The translations under genes and the position numbers were made by a program. A stretch of 64,000 nt of DNA from Micromonospora tarensis (GTDB lineage Bacteria > Actinomycetota > Actinomycetes > Mycobacteriales > Micromonosporaceae). The first letter of the stretch is position 1. Each line of letters starts with the position of its first letter. The stretch is taken from assembly GCF_016803395.1 (NCBI RefSeq), contig NZ_JAEVHL010000013.1, forward strand, positions 1-64,000. The letters are read 5' to 3'. The notes under the pieces are model-generated. The model was not told the origin of the DNA, did not search any database, and saw nothing but the letters and a program-made list of their open reading frames with translations. This document shows, piece by piece, positions 19,233 through 27,085 of this stretch.

Positions 19233-20552
19233 ATGCGTACCTTTCTGAGGGCCCGTGCCCTCGTGGCGGTCACCGCCGTGACCACTCTGCTCGTGATGCC
19301 TGCGCCCGCCTTCGCGGCCGAGTCCGGTGCGATCGCCCTGGTCGATGCGGCATCCGACGGCACGCCTGGCAATGGCGGGGTCGGCGGCTCGGACATCTCC
19401 GACGACGGCCGGTACGTTGCCTTCGCCTCCACCTCGGACAACCTCGTCCCGGGCGACACGAACGACAACACGGACATCTTCGTTCGTGACACGGAGACCG
19501 GCACCACCACCCTGGTCAGCGCCGGCCTGGACGGTCAGCCGGCCAACGACGGGGCCACGTACACCGCGGCGATCTCTGGCAACGGCCGGTACGTGGCCTT
19601 CACGTCGTACGCGTCGAACCTCGTGCCCGGCGACACCAACAACGAACGTGACGTCTTCGTGCACGACCGCCAGACCGGGTCCACCACTCTGGTCAGTGCG
19701 TTCGCGGGTGGGCGGCAGATCCGAGGCAGCAGCAGCGGTGCCACGATCTCCGACGACGGCCGTTACACCGCCTTCATCGTCACCTCGTACAGCGGCGACC
19801 TGGACGACCAGGGCCTCTGGCTCTACGGGCAGGTGGCGTACGTCCACGACTCGCAGCTTGGCAAGACCACCCGGGTCAGCCCGCAGGCCGACGGCGGCTC
19901 GGACCTCACGGCGTACGAGGTCGCCATCTCCGGCAGTGGGCGGCAGGTGGCGTTCAGCGGGTCCGGCGACTGGATCGGCGACGGCGGGACGAGCACTGGC
20001 ATCTTCGTTCACGACCTCACGTCCGGCGCGACGGTCCGGGCCAACCTGCCCGCCACCGAAGGTGAATTCCGCAACGGGGCAAACCCGAGCATCAGCAGGG
20101 ACGGCACCAAGGTGTCGTGGGAGTCGTACGAGCCATACGTGCCGACGGACACCAACGCGATGGGCGACGTTTACGTCCGCGACCTGACCGCCGACACCAC
20201 CGTGCTGGTCAGCGCCAGCCGCGGGAGCGCAGGCGCGGGCAACAGCTATAGCACCTCCGGTCGACTGGCTGCCGGCGGTCGTTACGTCTCCTTCTACTCC
20301 TCCGCCTCTGACCTCGCCCCACGCGACGGCAACGGCATCGCCAGCGACGTCTTCGTGCGGGACCTCAACACCGGTCGGACGACGGCGGTCAGCACCACCG
20401 CCGCCGGGGCGACCGGCAACGGCGAGAGCTTCCACGCAAACCCCTCGGCCAACGGCAGCCGGATCGTCTTCAGCTCCCGCGCGACGGACCTGGGCGTCGA
20501 CCCGGGCGACGGTCACGAGCACCTGTTCGTGCGCTGCCTTCGCAACTGCTGA
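19233..20552 (+). CDS. Secreted TolB-like/WD40 (PD40) beta-propeller protein
   Basis: A 439-residue exported protein. The ATG at 19233 gives a classic signal peptide ending MPAPAFA|AE; the upstream ATG at 19170 does not. The mature part is a run of repeats of about 55-60 residues, each with SDDGRYVAFASTSDNLVPGDTN followed by DIFVRDTETGTTTLVS. These are the PD40/TolB-type blades. Similar proteins in actinomycetes are extracellular or wall-associated and of unknown function. A strong hairpin follows the gene. Confidence 0.85.
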   Translation: MRTFLRARALVAVTAVTTLLVMPAPAFAAESGAIALVDAASDGTPGNGGVGGSDISDDGRYVAFASTSDNLVPGDTNDNTDIFVRDTETGTTTLVSAGLDGQPANDGATYTAAISGNGRYVAFTSYASNLVPGDTNNERDVFVHDRQTGSTTLVSAFAGGRQIRGSSSGATISDDGRYTAFIVTSYSGDLDDQGLWLYGQVAYVHDSQLGKTTRVSPQADGGSDLTAYEVAISGSGRQVAFSGSGDWIGDGGTSTGIFVHDLTSGATVRANLPATEGEFRNGANPSISRDGTKVSWESYEPYVPTDTNAMGDVYVRDLTADTTVLVSASRGSAGAGNSYSTSGRLAAGGRYVSFYSSASDLAPRDGNGIASDVFVRDLNTGRTTAVSTTAAGATGNGESFHANPSANGSRIVFSSRATDLGVDPGDGHEHLFVRCLRNC

Positions 20553-20645
20553 CCGACCAGGTCCAGCTGGGCGATGGACACACCGACCTGACGGGGACGA
20601 CCTGACCCGCTGACGGTGGCGCGGTCAGCGACCAGCGGCGCGACG

Positions 20646-20683
20646 CAGCGGAGGGACCACCCGTCCGAGTGGTCCCTCCGCTG
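20646..20683. terminator. Hairpin between convergent genes
   Basis: CAGCGGAGGGACCAC pairs perfectly with GTGGTCCCTCCGCTG across an eight-base loop, between the end of the propeller gene (20552) and the end of the SHOCT gene on the other strand (20802). There is no T-run, as is common in high-GC actinomycetes. It could end transcription in both directions. Confidence 0.75.
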
Positions 20684-20781
20684 GTGTGCCGATCAGTGGC
20701 TAGACTTCAGGTTGGCAGTTCACCTGTGCTCTGCTGCGGCGGGCGCAGCCTCGGGAGGGTGTTCCCGCACCCTTCCGAGGG

Positions 20782-20799
20782 GCCGTCCCATCGGACGGC
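20782..20799 (-). terminator. Short hairpin after the SHOCT-domain gene
   Basis: GCCGTCC and GGACGGC pair around a four-base loop directly after the stop at 20802 on the minus strand. This is a plausible terminator for the three-gene minus-strand operon. It has no T-run. Confidence 0.5.
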
Positions 20800-20801
20800 G
20801 G

Positions 20802-21224
20802 CTACTCGCAGAAGACCCGCACTGTGGCATCGGGGGAGTCCACCTCCACCGTCACGTCGTCGAGGTGCTCCACGAGCGCCTCCAACTGCTCGGGCTTGAG
20901 CTGCGTCAGGTCGATCGGCACGCCCGAGTCGCTGAGTGAGGCGTTGGCCTTGACCAGAGCCTGCGGCGGGACCAGCGCCGCCAGCCGTACGCCGGCCCGC
21001 AGCAGTTGCAGTGGCACCCGCACGTTGACCCGCGACGGCTCGCCGTTGTCGGTGGCGTCCACCACCACCCGCAGGTACTTCACCTTGCCCTTCGGCCGGG
21101 TGTCGTGGCCTGGCACCGCCGATGCCTGGTCCCGTTCGAGGGCGGCGATGAGCTGCTCAGCCTCCTCCGCGGTGATCTTGCCGGCGGCCAGCATGTCGAG
21201 GATGTCCTTGCGTTGTTCGGTCAT
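20802..21224 (-). CDS. SHOCT-like domain protein
   Basis: A 140-residue protein starting MTEQRKDILDMLAAGKITAE. The first 30 residues are a SHOCT-like helical pair (ILDMLAAGKITAEEAEQLIAAL). The rest is a soluble alpha/beta domain with VNVRVPLQLLRAGVRLAALVP, as in proteins that accompany DUF2089 regulators. The frame is open further upstream, but the ATG at 21224 with GGAG close by is the natural start. It is the last gene of a DUF2089-membrane protein-SHOCT operon, which resembles YvlB-type envelope-stress operons of other Gram-positives. The function is unknown. Confidence 0.8.
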   Translation of the reverse strand: MTEQRKDILDMLAAGKITAEEAEQLIAALERDQASAVPGHDTRPKGKVKYLRVVVDATDNGEPSRVNVRVPLQLLRAGVRLAALVPPQALVKANASLSDSGVPIDLTQLKPEQLEALVEHLDDVTVEVDSPDATVRVFCE

Positions 21225-21235
21225 GTGAACCTCTC

Positions 21236-21496
21236 CTATCGGATGGCCACGAGCACGGCCAGGCGGCCCTGCTCGATGTCGAAGCGGGCGCCGGGCAGCG
21301 CGGAGATGACGCGCCAGCCGGCGCCGAGTGCCCGCACCACACCGATGCGGAACACCAGGCAGGCCACGATCGCCGCGAGCACGACCAGGACCACGAGCGG
21401 GAAGAGCAGGAGCGTCACCGGGAGCACCGGAACCCAGAAGCGGAGCGGCCGGCGGTCCGGGCGGTTGACCTTGACGGTCACCAACTGCGGCATCAC
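21236..21496 (-). CDS. Small membrane protein of the DUF2089 operon
   Basis: An 86-residue protein with one strong membrane segment (FWVPVLPVTLLLFPLVVLVV) that may extend into a second, followed by a short amphipathic tail. It overlaps the DUF2089 stop by four bases and ends 11 bases before the SHOCT gene start. This conserved order suggests the three proteins act together at the membrane (inference). Confidence 0.75.
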   Translation of the reverse strand: MMPQLVTVKVNRPDRRPLRFWVPVLPVTLLLFPLVVLVVLAAIVACLVFRIGVVRALGAGWRVISALPGARFDIEQGRLAVLVAIR

Positions 21497-21870
21497 GTGC
21501 GGCCGTCCAGCTCGGCCAACGCCTGCTGGGCGGTGATCTCACCACGGCGCAACCGGTCGATGATGTCGGCCCGCGACGGCGCCGGGTCGGTCTCGACGAA
21601 GTCGAGCATCTGCGTGATCCGGTTGAGCCGTGACTTGATCGTCGGGTAGCTCACCCCGAAGATGCGTTCCATCTCCTTGATCGAACCGTGGCAGCGCACG
21701 AACGCCGTGACGAAGACCTGGTCCTCGACGTTGAGCTGAGCCAGTTGCGGCAGCTCGAACTCGCCCTCGATGGCGACGCCGTTGCTCGCCAGGCGCACCC
21801 GCTCGACGACGAACGGCTGCCCCCGCGTCAGGCTGGTCAGTTCCTGCCAGTCCATCGCCTGTTCTGTCAT
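21493..21870 (-). CDS. DUF2089 family regulator
   Basis: A 125-residue protein. Residues about 50-95 match the DUF2089 core with a helix-turn-helix-like stretch (CHGSIKEMERIFGVSYPTIKSRLNRI). The tail (RADIIDRLRRGEITAQQALAEL) has a SHOCT-like helical pair related to the one in the third gene of the operon. DUF2089 proteins are probable DNA-binding regulators of their own operon. The AT-rich repeats just upstream fit autoregulation. Confidence 0.85.
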   Translation of the reverse strand: MTEQAMDWQELTSLTRGQPFVVERVRLASNGVAIEGEFELPQLAQLNVEDQVFVTAFVRCHGSIKEMERIFGVSYPTIKSRLNRITQMLDFVETDPAPSRADIIDRLRRGEITAQQALAELDGRT

Positions 21871-21935
21871 ACCTAAAGTTGTAGCTTAAGAATCCTCAAC
21901 TTCCAAGAGTGTGGTCTTAACTTTTTTTAAGTTCG
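21871..21935 (-). promoter_or_regulatory. AT-rich promoter region with AAGTT/AACTT repeats
   Basis: In otherwise very GC-rich DNA, this stretch has AAGTT at 21876-21880, AACTT at 21898-21902 and an inverted pair AACTT-TTTTT-AAGTT at 21919-21933. CTTAAG lies between at 21885. It sits directly upstream of the DUF2089 gene. The spaced inverted copies look like operator half-sites for the operon's own regulator (inference). Confidence 0.5.
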
Positions 21936-22037
21936 CATCCCTTGCGCCAGCGGTGATCCACTCGCCTTGCTTGGAAACGGGGTGTCCCGGCTCGGCGGAC
22001 ACCCCGGCTTCATGGAACCGGAGTCGATCGGTCGTCC

Positions 22038-22195
22038 GCGCACCGATCACCCTGCTCGCCCCGGTGGTCACCCAGCCCGCTACGGCGGGCGCGCTGCCCA
22101 CCCTGCGGGCCGCCACCGACCCGGCCGTCCTCGGCGGGCAGTACTACGGCCCCGACGGCCTGGGCGAAGCGCGCGGCTGCCCGAAGCGTCGTCCG
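22038..22195 (+). pseudogene. C-terminal remnant of a short-chain dehydrogenase/reductase
   Basis: One frame reads GALPTLRAATDPAVLGGQYYGPDGLGEARGCPK. This is the typical near-C-terminal stretch of SDR proteins related to retinol dehydrogenase and protochlorophyllide reductase. The N-terminal Rossmann fold and the YxxxK active site are absent upstream, and the last residues diverge. It is therefore a decayed fragment without a start, in the gap before the ECF sigma gene. Confidence 0.7.
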
Positions 22196-22263
22196 GTGAT
22201 GAGTTTTCCGGCCCGCGCCCGTCACACCTAGGACAGGACATGACGAGGCGGAAGGATGACGTG

Positions 22264-23241
22264 ATGAGCGCGGACGTGAGGGACCTCGCCGAGGTGGACG
22301 AGTCGGAGTTCTCGGGGCTGGCGCAGCGGCATCGGCGGGAGCTGCACGTGCACTGCTACCGGATGCTCGGGTCGTACGAGGACGCCGAGGACACCGTGCA
22401 GGAGACCTTCCTGCGGGCCTGGCGGCGGCGGGAGACCTTCGAGGGACGGTCGACGTTCCGGGCCTGGCTGTACCGGATCGCCACCAACGCCTGCCTGGAC
22501 CTGCTCGCCAGGTGCCGCCCGGAGCCGGCGACCGGCGGCGAGGTGCGCTGGTTGCAGCCCTACCCGGACCGGCTGCTCGACGAGCTGCCGGCAGGCGACG
22601 CGGACGGGCCGGAGGCGGTCGCCGTCGCGCGGGAGACGATCGAGCTGGCGTACGTGGTCGCCGTCCAGCACCTCGCGCCGCGCCCCCGGGCCGCGCTGAT
22701 CCTGCGTGACGTGCTCGGCTGGCCGGCCAGGGACGTCGCCGAGCTGCTGGGGGACTCGGTCAACTCGGTGAACAGCGCGCTGCAACGGGCCCGCGCCGGC
22801 ATGCGCGAGCACCTGCCCGCCGCGCGGCAGGACTGGACCGGCGGCGACGAGGACGCCGCGACGCGCGAGCTGGTACGCCGCTTCACCGAGGCCAGCGTCG
22901 CCACCGACATCGGCCGGCTCAGCACCATGCTGCGCGACGACGTGCGCTGCTCGATGCCACCCACCCCGGGCCTGCACGTCGGCCGCGACGCGGTGGTGAA
23001 CGACTGGATCGAGGACGGCTTCGACCAAATGACCGGCCTACGTGCCGTCCCCACCGCCGTCAACCGGCAGCCCGCCGTCGCCTTCTACCACTGGCGGGAG
23101 CGGGAGAACGCGTACCTGCCGCTGACGATCGACGTCCTGCGCATCACCGGCGGGGCGATCACCGAGATCACCATCTTCCACGACGACCAGTTCCCGAGGC
23201 TCGGGCTGCCGGAGCGGCTGCCGGCGGAAGGCACGGAGTAG
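22264..23241 (+). CDS. ECF sigma factor with C-terminal SnoaL-like domain
   Basis: A 325-residue sigma-70 family protein of the SigG/SigJ type. Region 2 is visible in HCYRMLGSYEDAEDTVQETFLRAWR, and region 4 in LAPRPRAALILRDVLGWPARDVAELLGDSVNSVNSAL. A SnoaL/NTF2-like domain follows (about 200-325) with MLRDDVRCSMPPTPGLHVG. In this class the extra domain usually replaces a separate anti-sigma factor. ATG 22264 has GGAAGGA at good spacing and fits the usual start; 22240 is the alternative. No anti-sigma gene is adjacent. Confidence 0.9.
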   Translation: MSADVRDLAEVDESEFSGLAQRHRRELHVHCYRMLGSYEDAEDTVQETFLRAWRRRETFEGRSTFRAWLYRIATNACLDLLARCRPEPATGGEVRWLQPYPDRLLDELPAGDADGPEAVAVARETIELAYVVAVQHLAPRPRAALILRDVLGWPARDVAELLGDSVNSVNSALQRARAGMREHLPAARQDWTGGDEDAATRELVRRFTEASVATDIGRLSTMLRDDVRCSMPPTPGLHVGRDAVVNDWIEDGFDQMTGLRAVPTAVNRQPAVAFYHWRERENAYLPLTIDVLRITGGAITEITIFHDDQFPRLGLPERLPAEGTE

Positions 23242-23364
23242 TGCCGGTGTCCGAACTCCTCGTGCGGCGGCGGTGATGATTCCCACCCTGACGCACAGCC
23301 TCCGCGCTCGCAGCGGTTGACGCGTCGACGAGCCGAGCACGCATACTCGGTATGCTCTGCCGCC

Positions 23365-23988
23365 ATGCGACCTGGTGATCGGAGGGTGGCGCTCGCCTCC
23401 GTGGTGGGCGGCCTCCTGCTCGGCGTCCTCGACTTCTGCTGGATCAAATGGCTGCCGTTCCCCGTCGCCGAACTCGGCAACTCCACCGCGACCTGGGCGG
23501 TTGCCGCATTCTTCTTCGGACACTGGGTGCGGTCGGGGTGGCTACGGGCCGCGCTCGGCGCCACCGTCCTGCTCGTCGTCGCGGTGCCCAGTTACTACCT
23601 CGCGGCCGCGCTCCTGCAAGGCGACGACCTCGCGGTGCTCTGGGCACCGTCGTCGCTGGTCTGGATGTTCTTCGGCGTGCTCGCCGGGGTGGTGTTCGGC
23701 ACCGCGGGGGTGTGGGCCCGTGGCACCGGCTGGCGGCAGGTCGTCGGGGCGGCGCTGCCGACAGCCGTGTTCTTCGAGGAGGCCGCCCGGTTCGCCGGTA
23801 AGGCGACCGACCCCGACCACTCCTCCGGCGCGTGGTGGAACGTCGCCATCGACGTCGCGCTGGGCCTGCTGATCGTCGTGCTGACCAGCAGGTCACCTCG
23901 TCGGCGGGCACTCGTCGTCGCGGTGGCCGTGCCGCTGGCCGCCGCGATCCTGGTCAGTTTCACGCTGGCTGGCGGGGCCCTCTCGTAA
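23365..23988 (+). CDS. DUF6518-like integral membrane protein
   Basis: A 207-residue protein with about six membrane helices, starting MRPGDRRVALASVVGGLLLG (ATG 23365 is preferred to 23317). The early pattern GVLDFCWIKWLPFPVAELGNSTATWAV and the EEAARF segment fit the DUF6518 family. Its function is unknown. It lies alone between the sigma factor and another membrane gene. Confidence 0.75.
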   Translation: MRPGDRRVALASVVGGLLLGVLDFCWIKWLPFPVAELGNSTATWAVAAFFFGHWVRSGWLRAALGATVLLVVAVPSYYLAAALLQGDDLAVLWAPSSLVWMFFGVLAGVVFGTAGVWARGTGWRQVVGAALPTAVFFEEAARFAGKATDPDHSSGAWWNVAIDVALGLLIVVLTSRSPRRRALVVAVAVPLAAAILVSFTLAGGALS

Positions 23989-24058
23989 GCCGGCCGCCCG
24001 GGACTCGGCGCACACCGTCCCGGCGTCGCGCGGACATCCCTCGGCTAGCCTGTGGCCC

Positions 24059-24391
24059 ATGGAATCCGTGGACGTGGTCCTGGCCGTCGCGTGCCTCGTC
24101 GCCAGCCTGACCATGGCCGCCGTGCTGCTCTACCGCAGCCGTGGCGGCACGGCCGCGCCCCGGATCTTCGGCCGCCCACAGCCGCTGCCCCGCCTGCGCG
24201 CCGCGATGTACGTCTGCCTGGGGCTTGGGCTGGGCGGTGGCTGGCTCGTGAAGGATCTCTTTCCACCCCACTCCACGGGCGACGCGGTGCTGTTCAACGT
24301 GGTGCGGATCCTGCTGGTTGCAGGTGTCGTCACCGCCCTGCTGAGCGCGTTCCGGCACCCACGGCCCCTCACCGACGAGGCCGCCAGCTAG
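24059..24391 (+). CDS. Small membrane protein
   Basis: A 110-residue protein with three hydrophobic segments, beginning MESVDVVLAVACLVASLTMA and continuing through MYVCLGLGLGGGWLVKDLF and VVRILLVAGVVTALLSAF. I do not recognise the family. Its 3' end overlaps the convergent RibD-like gene by about 20 bases. Confidence 0.6.
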   Translation: MESVDVVLAVACLVASLTMAAVLLYRSRGGTAAPRIFGRPQPLPRLRAAMYVCLGLGLGGGWLVKDLFPPHSTGDAVLFNVVRILLVAGVVTALLSAFRHPRPLTDEAAS

Positions 24392-25082
24392 GGCAATGGT
24401 CGCCCTGCTCGACGGCGGCCCGCCCGGCCCGGGAAACGTCAGTCGTCGTGCCGGGCACCGCGATCGGGTGCCGCCATGTCGCCCGTGGCGGGGGTGCGTC
24501 GGCCAACCCGTAGCGCAGGTAGACAGTGCCCTTCGCGCTGGCCACCGGCGGTTCGAGAAGGGTGAGGCTGGTGGGTATCGCGCCGCCGTCGAAGACCTTC
24601 TTGCCGACGCCGAGCACGATCGGGTGCACCCACAGGTCCAGACGGTCGAAGAGCTTCTCGCGCAGCAGGGTCTGCACCAGGTTCAGGCTCCCGACCACCT
24701 TCACGTGCTCGTGCCGGTCCCGGATCTCGCGCACCGCGCCGGCCAGGTCCGGGCCGAGCTGGGTCGACCCGGCCCACGACAGATCGGGCGTGCCCCGGGA
24801 GGCCACATACTTCGGCACGCGGTTGAAGAGCGTGGCGATGTCGTCGTCCGCGCCGCCCTCCTGGTGCGGCCAGTAGGCGGCGAAGATGTCGTACGTCCGC
24901 CGACCGAGCAGGAGAGCGTCAGTGCCCTCGTACGCGGCCGCGACCTGCGCCCCGGCGTCCTCGTCCAGCAGGGGCGCCTGCCAGCCGCCGAACGAGAACC
25001 CCGCCGGGTCCTCCTCGGGACCGCCGGGTGCCTGCGCGACGAGGTCGAGGGTGGCGAACAGCTCGATGTGGATGAGGCCCAT
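24369..25082 (-). CDS. Dihydrofolate reductase-like (RibD C-terminal) family protein
   Basis: A 237-residue cytoplasmic protein of the RibD_C/DHFR-like fold, likely an NADPH-dependent reductase of unknown substrate. It starts MGLIHIELFATLDLVAQAPG and shows DALLLGRRTYDIFAAYWP, YVASRGTPDLSWAGS and VKVVGSLNLVQTLL, the usual landmarks. The frame is open far upstream, but the ATG at 25082 is the natural start. The last 40 residues after GTVYLRYG are poorly conserved. A second, decayed copy of part of this gene lies at 26024-26149. Confidence 0.9.
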   Translation of the reverse strand: MGLIHIELFATLDLVAQAPGGPEEDPAGFSFGGWQAPLLDEDAGAQVAAAYEGTDALLLGRRTYDIFAAYWPHQEGGADDDIATLFNRVPKYVASRGTPDLSWAGSTQLGPDLAGAVREIRDRHEHVKVVGSLNLVQTLLREKLFDRLDLWVHPIVLGVGKKVFDGGAIPTSLTLLEPPVASAKGTVYLRYGLADAPPPRATWRHPIAVPGTTTDVSRAGRAAVEQGDHCPSWRPRR

Positions 25083-25249
25083 GCCCTGCTCCTGACGAGG
25101 TGGTTGTCTCGACCCCTGAGGGTAGACCGGTGAAGGAGCGCGGACCCGGCACCGCGACGACTCGCCGGACGGTGTCGGCGTCCATCGACCCCGCTGATCA
25201 GCAGCGCGTCGCCGAACTCGTCCGCTCTGTGCTGGTGCGGCGGTGGTGG

Positions 25250-26020
25250 TCAGCCGCCGGCGACGCTCGCCTCGGTCCGATCTCTGGCGACGGCAACCAT
25301 GATGGCGGTGCTGAGCAACGCCGCGGCGGGTGCCAGCGCCAGGCCGTACCGGACGCTGTTCGTCACCACCAGACCGGTGAGCGCCGAGCCGGCGGCGCTG
25401 CCGACGGTGAACGCGGTCGCGACCCAGGCGAACGCCTCGGCGACGGTGCCCGGCACCGCCAACTGGTCCACCGTGAGGAAGATGGCGGTCAACGCCGGCG
25501 GTAGGGCCAGACCGCTGATCGCCAGCAACACCGCCATCAGCGCGGGCGGCGGAGTCAGCAGCAGCGGTACGAAGCCGACCGCCAGCCCGGCGGTGAGCAG
25601 CGGCAGACGTCGCGCCCCACCGGGCCGGGCACGGGTGTAGAACAGGCCACCGACCAGGGCCCCGGTCGCCTGGGCGGCGAGCAACCAGCCGGCCAGGTGC
25701 CGGTTGCCGGCTGCCTCGGCGTACCCGGTGATCGCCACCGCGATGCCACCGACCGCCATCCCCGTGCCGGCCACCCCGGCCAGCAGGACCGTGAGCCGGG
25801 GCACCCGAAGCGGGCCCGCCCAGTGCCGAACCGCCGGGACGCCCCGCCAGGCACGCACGGCCGGGGCCCTGACGAACACGATGGTGCCGGCGAGTTGCAG
25901 CAGCGCGGCCACTACCAACCCCGCTACCGGGCCGCCGAGCGCCACCGCGAGCAGCGTGCTGAGCGGCCCCACCACGAAGATCACTTCCTGTACGGCGACA
26001 TCGAGCGCGTACGCGGCCGG
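25250..26020 (-). pseudogene. N-terminally truncated MFS transporter
   Basis: The frame encodes about 256 residues alignable to the C-terminal two-thirds of a 12-helix MFS exporter, beginning at VPAAYALDVAVQEVIFVVGP and ending with an RTEASVAGG tail. The preceding 120 or so residues, which would carry the first four helices and the first MFS signature, are missing. In their place the frame runs into a piece of RibD-like sequence (LDLWVRPI). The gene is therefore a deletion remnant and probably not functional. It might once have exported a drug, given the rph-bla neighbourhood. Confidence 0.75.
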
Positions 26021-26023
26021 CAC

Positions 26024-26149
26024 CGCGATCGGGCGCACCCACAGGTCGAGACCCGGCCAGGTCCAGGCCGAGCTGGGTGGACCCCGCCCACGACAGGTCA
26101 GCTTCGCCACGGGACGCCACGGACTTCGGGGCGCTGTTGAAGAGCGTGG
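26024..26149 (-). pseudogene. RibD-like gene fragment joined to the MFS remnant
   Basis: Reading the minus strand, SVASRGEADLSWAGSTQLGL matches YVASRGTPDLSWAGSTQLGP of the intact gene at 24369, and LDLWVRPI matches its LDLWVHPI. About 35 residues between these segments are missing, and the two pieces are in different frames. The fragment lies between the end of bla and the MFS remnant, so two homologous RibD-like genes once flanked the transporter, and one has been deleted together with the transporter's start. Confidence 0.7.
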
Positions 26150-27085
26150 TCAGAGGTGCGCGACGACCACAGTGGTGGCCTGGGCGATGAGCGCGTCGTC
26201 GGCGGTGGCGTCCTTCTCGTCGCGGCTGGTGAGCACGGCGAGGACGATCGGGGCGCGGCCGGGCGGCCAGAGCACCGCGATGTCGTTGCGGGTGCCGTAC
26301 CCGCCGGTCCCGGTCTTGTCCCCGACCACCCAGCCGGCCGGCGCCCCGGCGCGGACCAGCGCCCCGCCGGTGGTGTTGCCCCGCAACCAGCCGCGCAGCA
26401 GGTCGCGGTCCGCGGGTGCCAGGGCCTCACCCACGGCGTACGCCCGCAGGTCGGTTGCCAGGGCCCGCGCGGTGCTGGTGTCCCGCCGGTCGCCCGGCTT
26501 CGCCTCGTTGAGCTGGGTCTCGTAGCGGGCGGCGTCGGTGACCGTGTCGCCGACCTCGCGCAGCCTCGCCTCGAACCCCTGCGGGCCGCCGAGGTGCCGC
26601 AGCAGCAGGTTGCCGGCCGTGTTGTCGCTGTAGCGCACGGCGGCGTCGGCGAGGGCGCGCAGGCTCAGGCCGTCGGTCACGTGCTTCTCGGTAACCGGGG
26701 AGTGCGCCACCAGGTCCCGCGCCGAGTACCGGACCACCCGATCCAGCTCGGCGTCGGTGGTGTCGCCGAGCACCTGGGCGGCGGCGAGCGCCTTCCACGT
26801 CGACGCGTACGCGAACCGCTCGTCGGCCCGGTGTTCCACAGTGCGGCCGGTGCCGGTGTCGACTGCGTAGACGCCCAGCCGCGCCCCGAACGTCTTCTCC
26901 AGCCGCCGGAACTCCTGTTCGACGGCCGGCGACGGGGTGGCGGCGGGCGACGGGGCGGCGGCGGTCACCTGCGGGCTCGAAGTCGGCCGCGCCTCGGTCG
27001 CGTCGCCGCCGCGGCACCCCGCGGCCGCCACCACTGTCGATGCCGCGACCAGCACAGCCGCCATCCGCGGGACGGACACCGTCAC
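26150..27085 (-). CDS. bla: Class A beta-lactamase, probable lipoprotein
   Basis: A 311-residue serine beta-lactamase that hydrolyses beta-lactams outside the membrane. All class A motifs are in place: STWK with nucleophile Ser95 and Lys98, SDN at 152-154, ETQLN with the general base Glu188 and Asn192, and KTG at 256-258. The N-terminus is a signal with AAGC at 21-24, suggesting lipid attachment at Cys24, then a Ser/Pro-rich linker. The GTG start overlaps the rph stop by four bases (GTGA), with GAGGAGGG six bases upstream. The two are thus translationally coupled, and bla should share the rph promoter. Confidence 0.95.
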   Translation of the reverse strand: MTVSVPRMAAVLVAASTVVAAAGCRGGDATEARPTSSPQVTAAAPSPAATPSPAVEQEFRRLEKTFGARLGVYAVDTGTGRTVEHRADERFAYASTWKALAAAQVLGDTTDAELDRVVRYSARDLVAHSPVTEKHVTDGLSLRALADAAVRYSDNTAGNLLLRHLGGPQGFEARLREVGDTVTDAARYETQLNEAKPGDRRDTSTARALATDLRAYAVGEALAPADRDLLRGWLRGNTTGGALVRAGAPAGWVVGDKTGTGGYGTRNDIAVLWPPGRAPIVLAVLTSRDEKDATADDALIAQATTVVVAHL

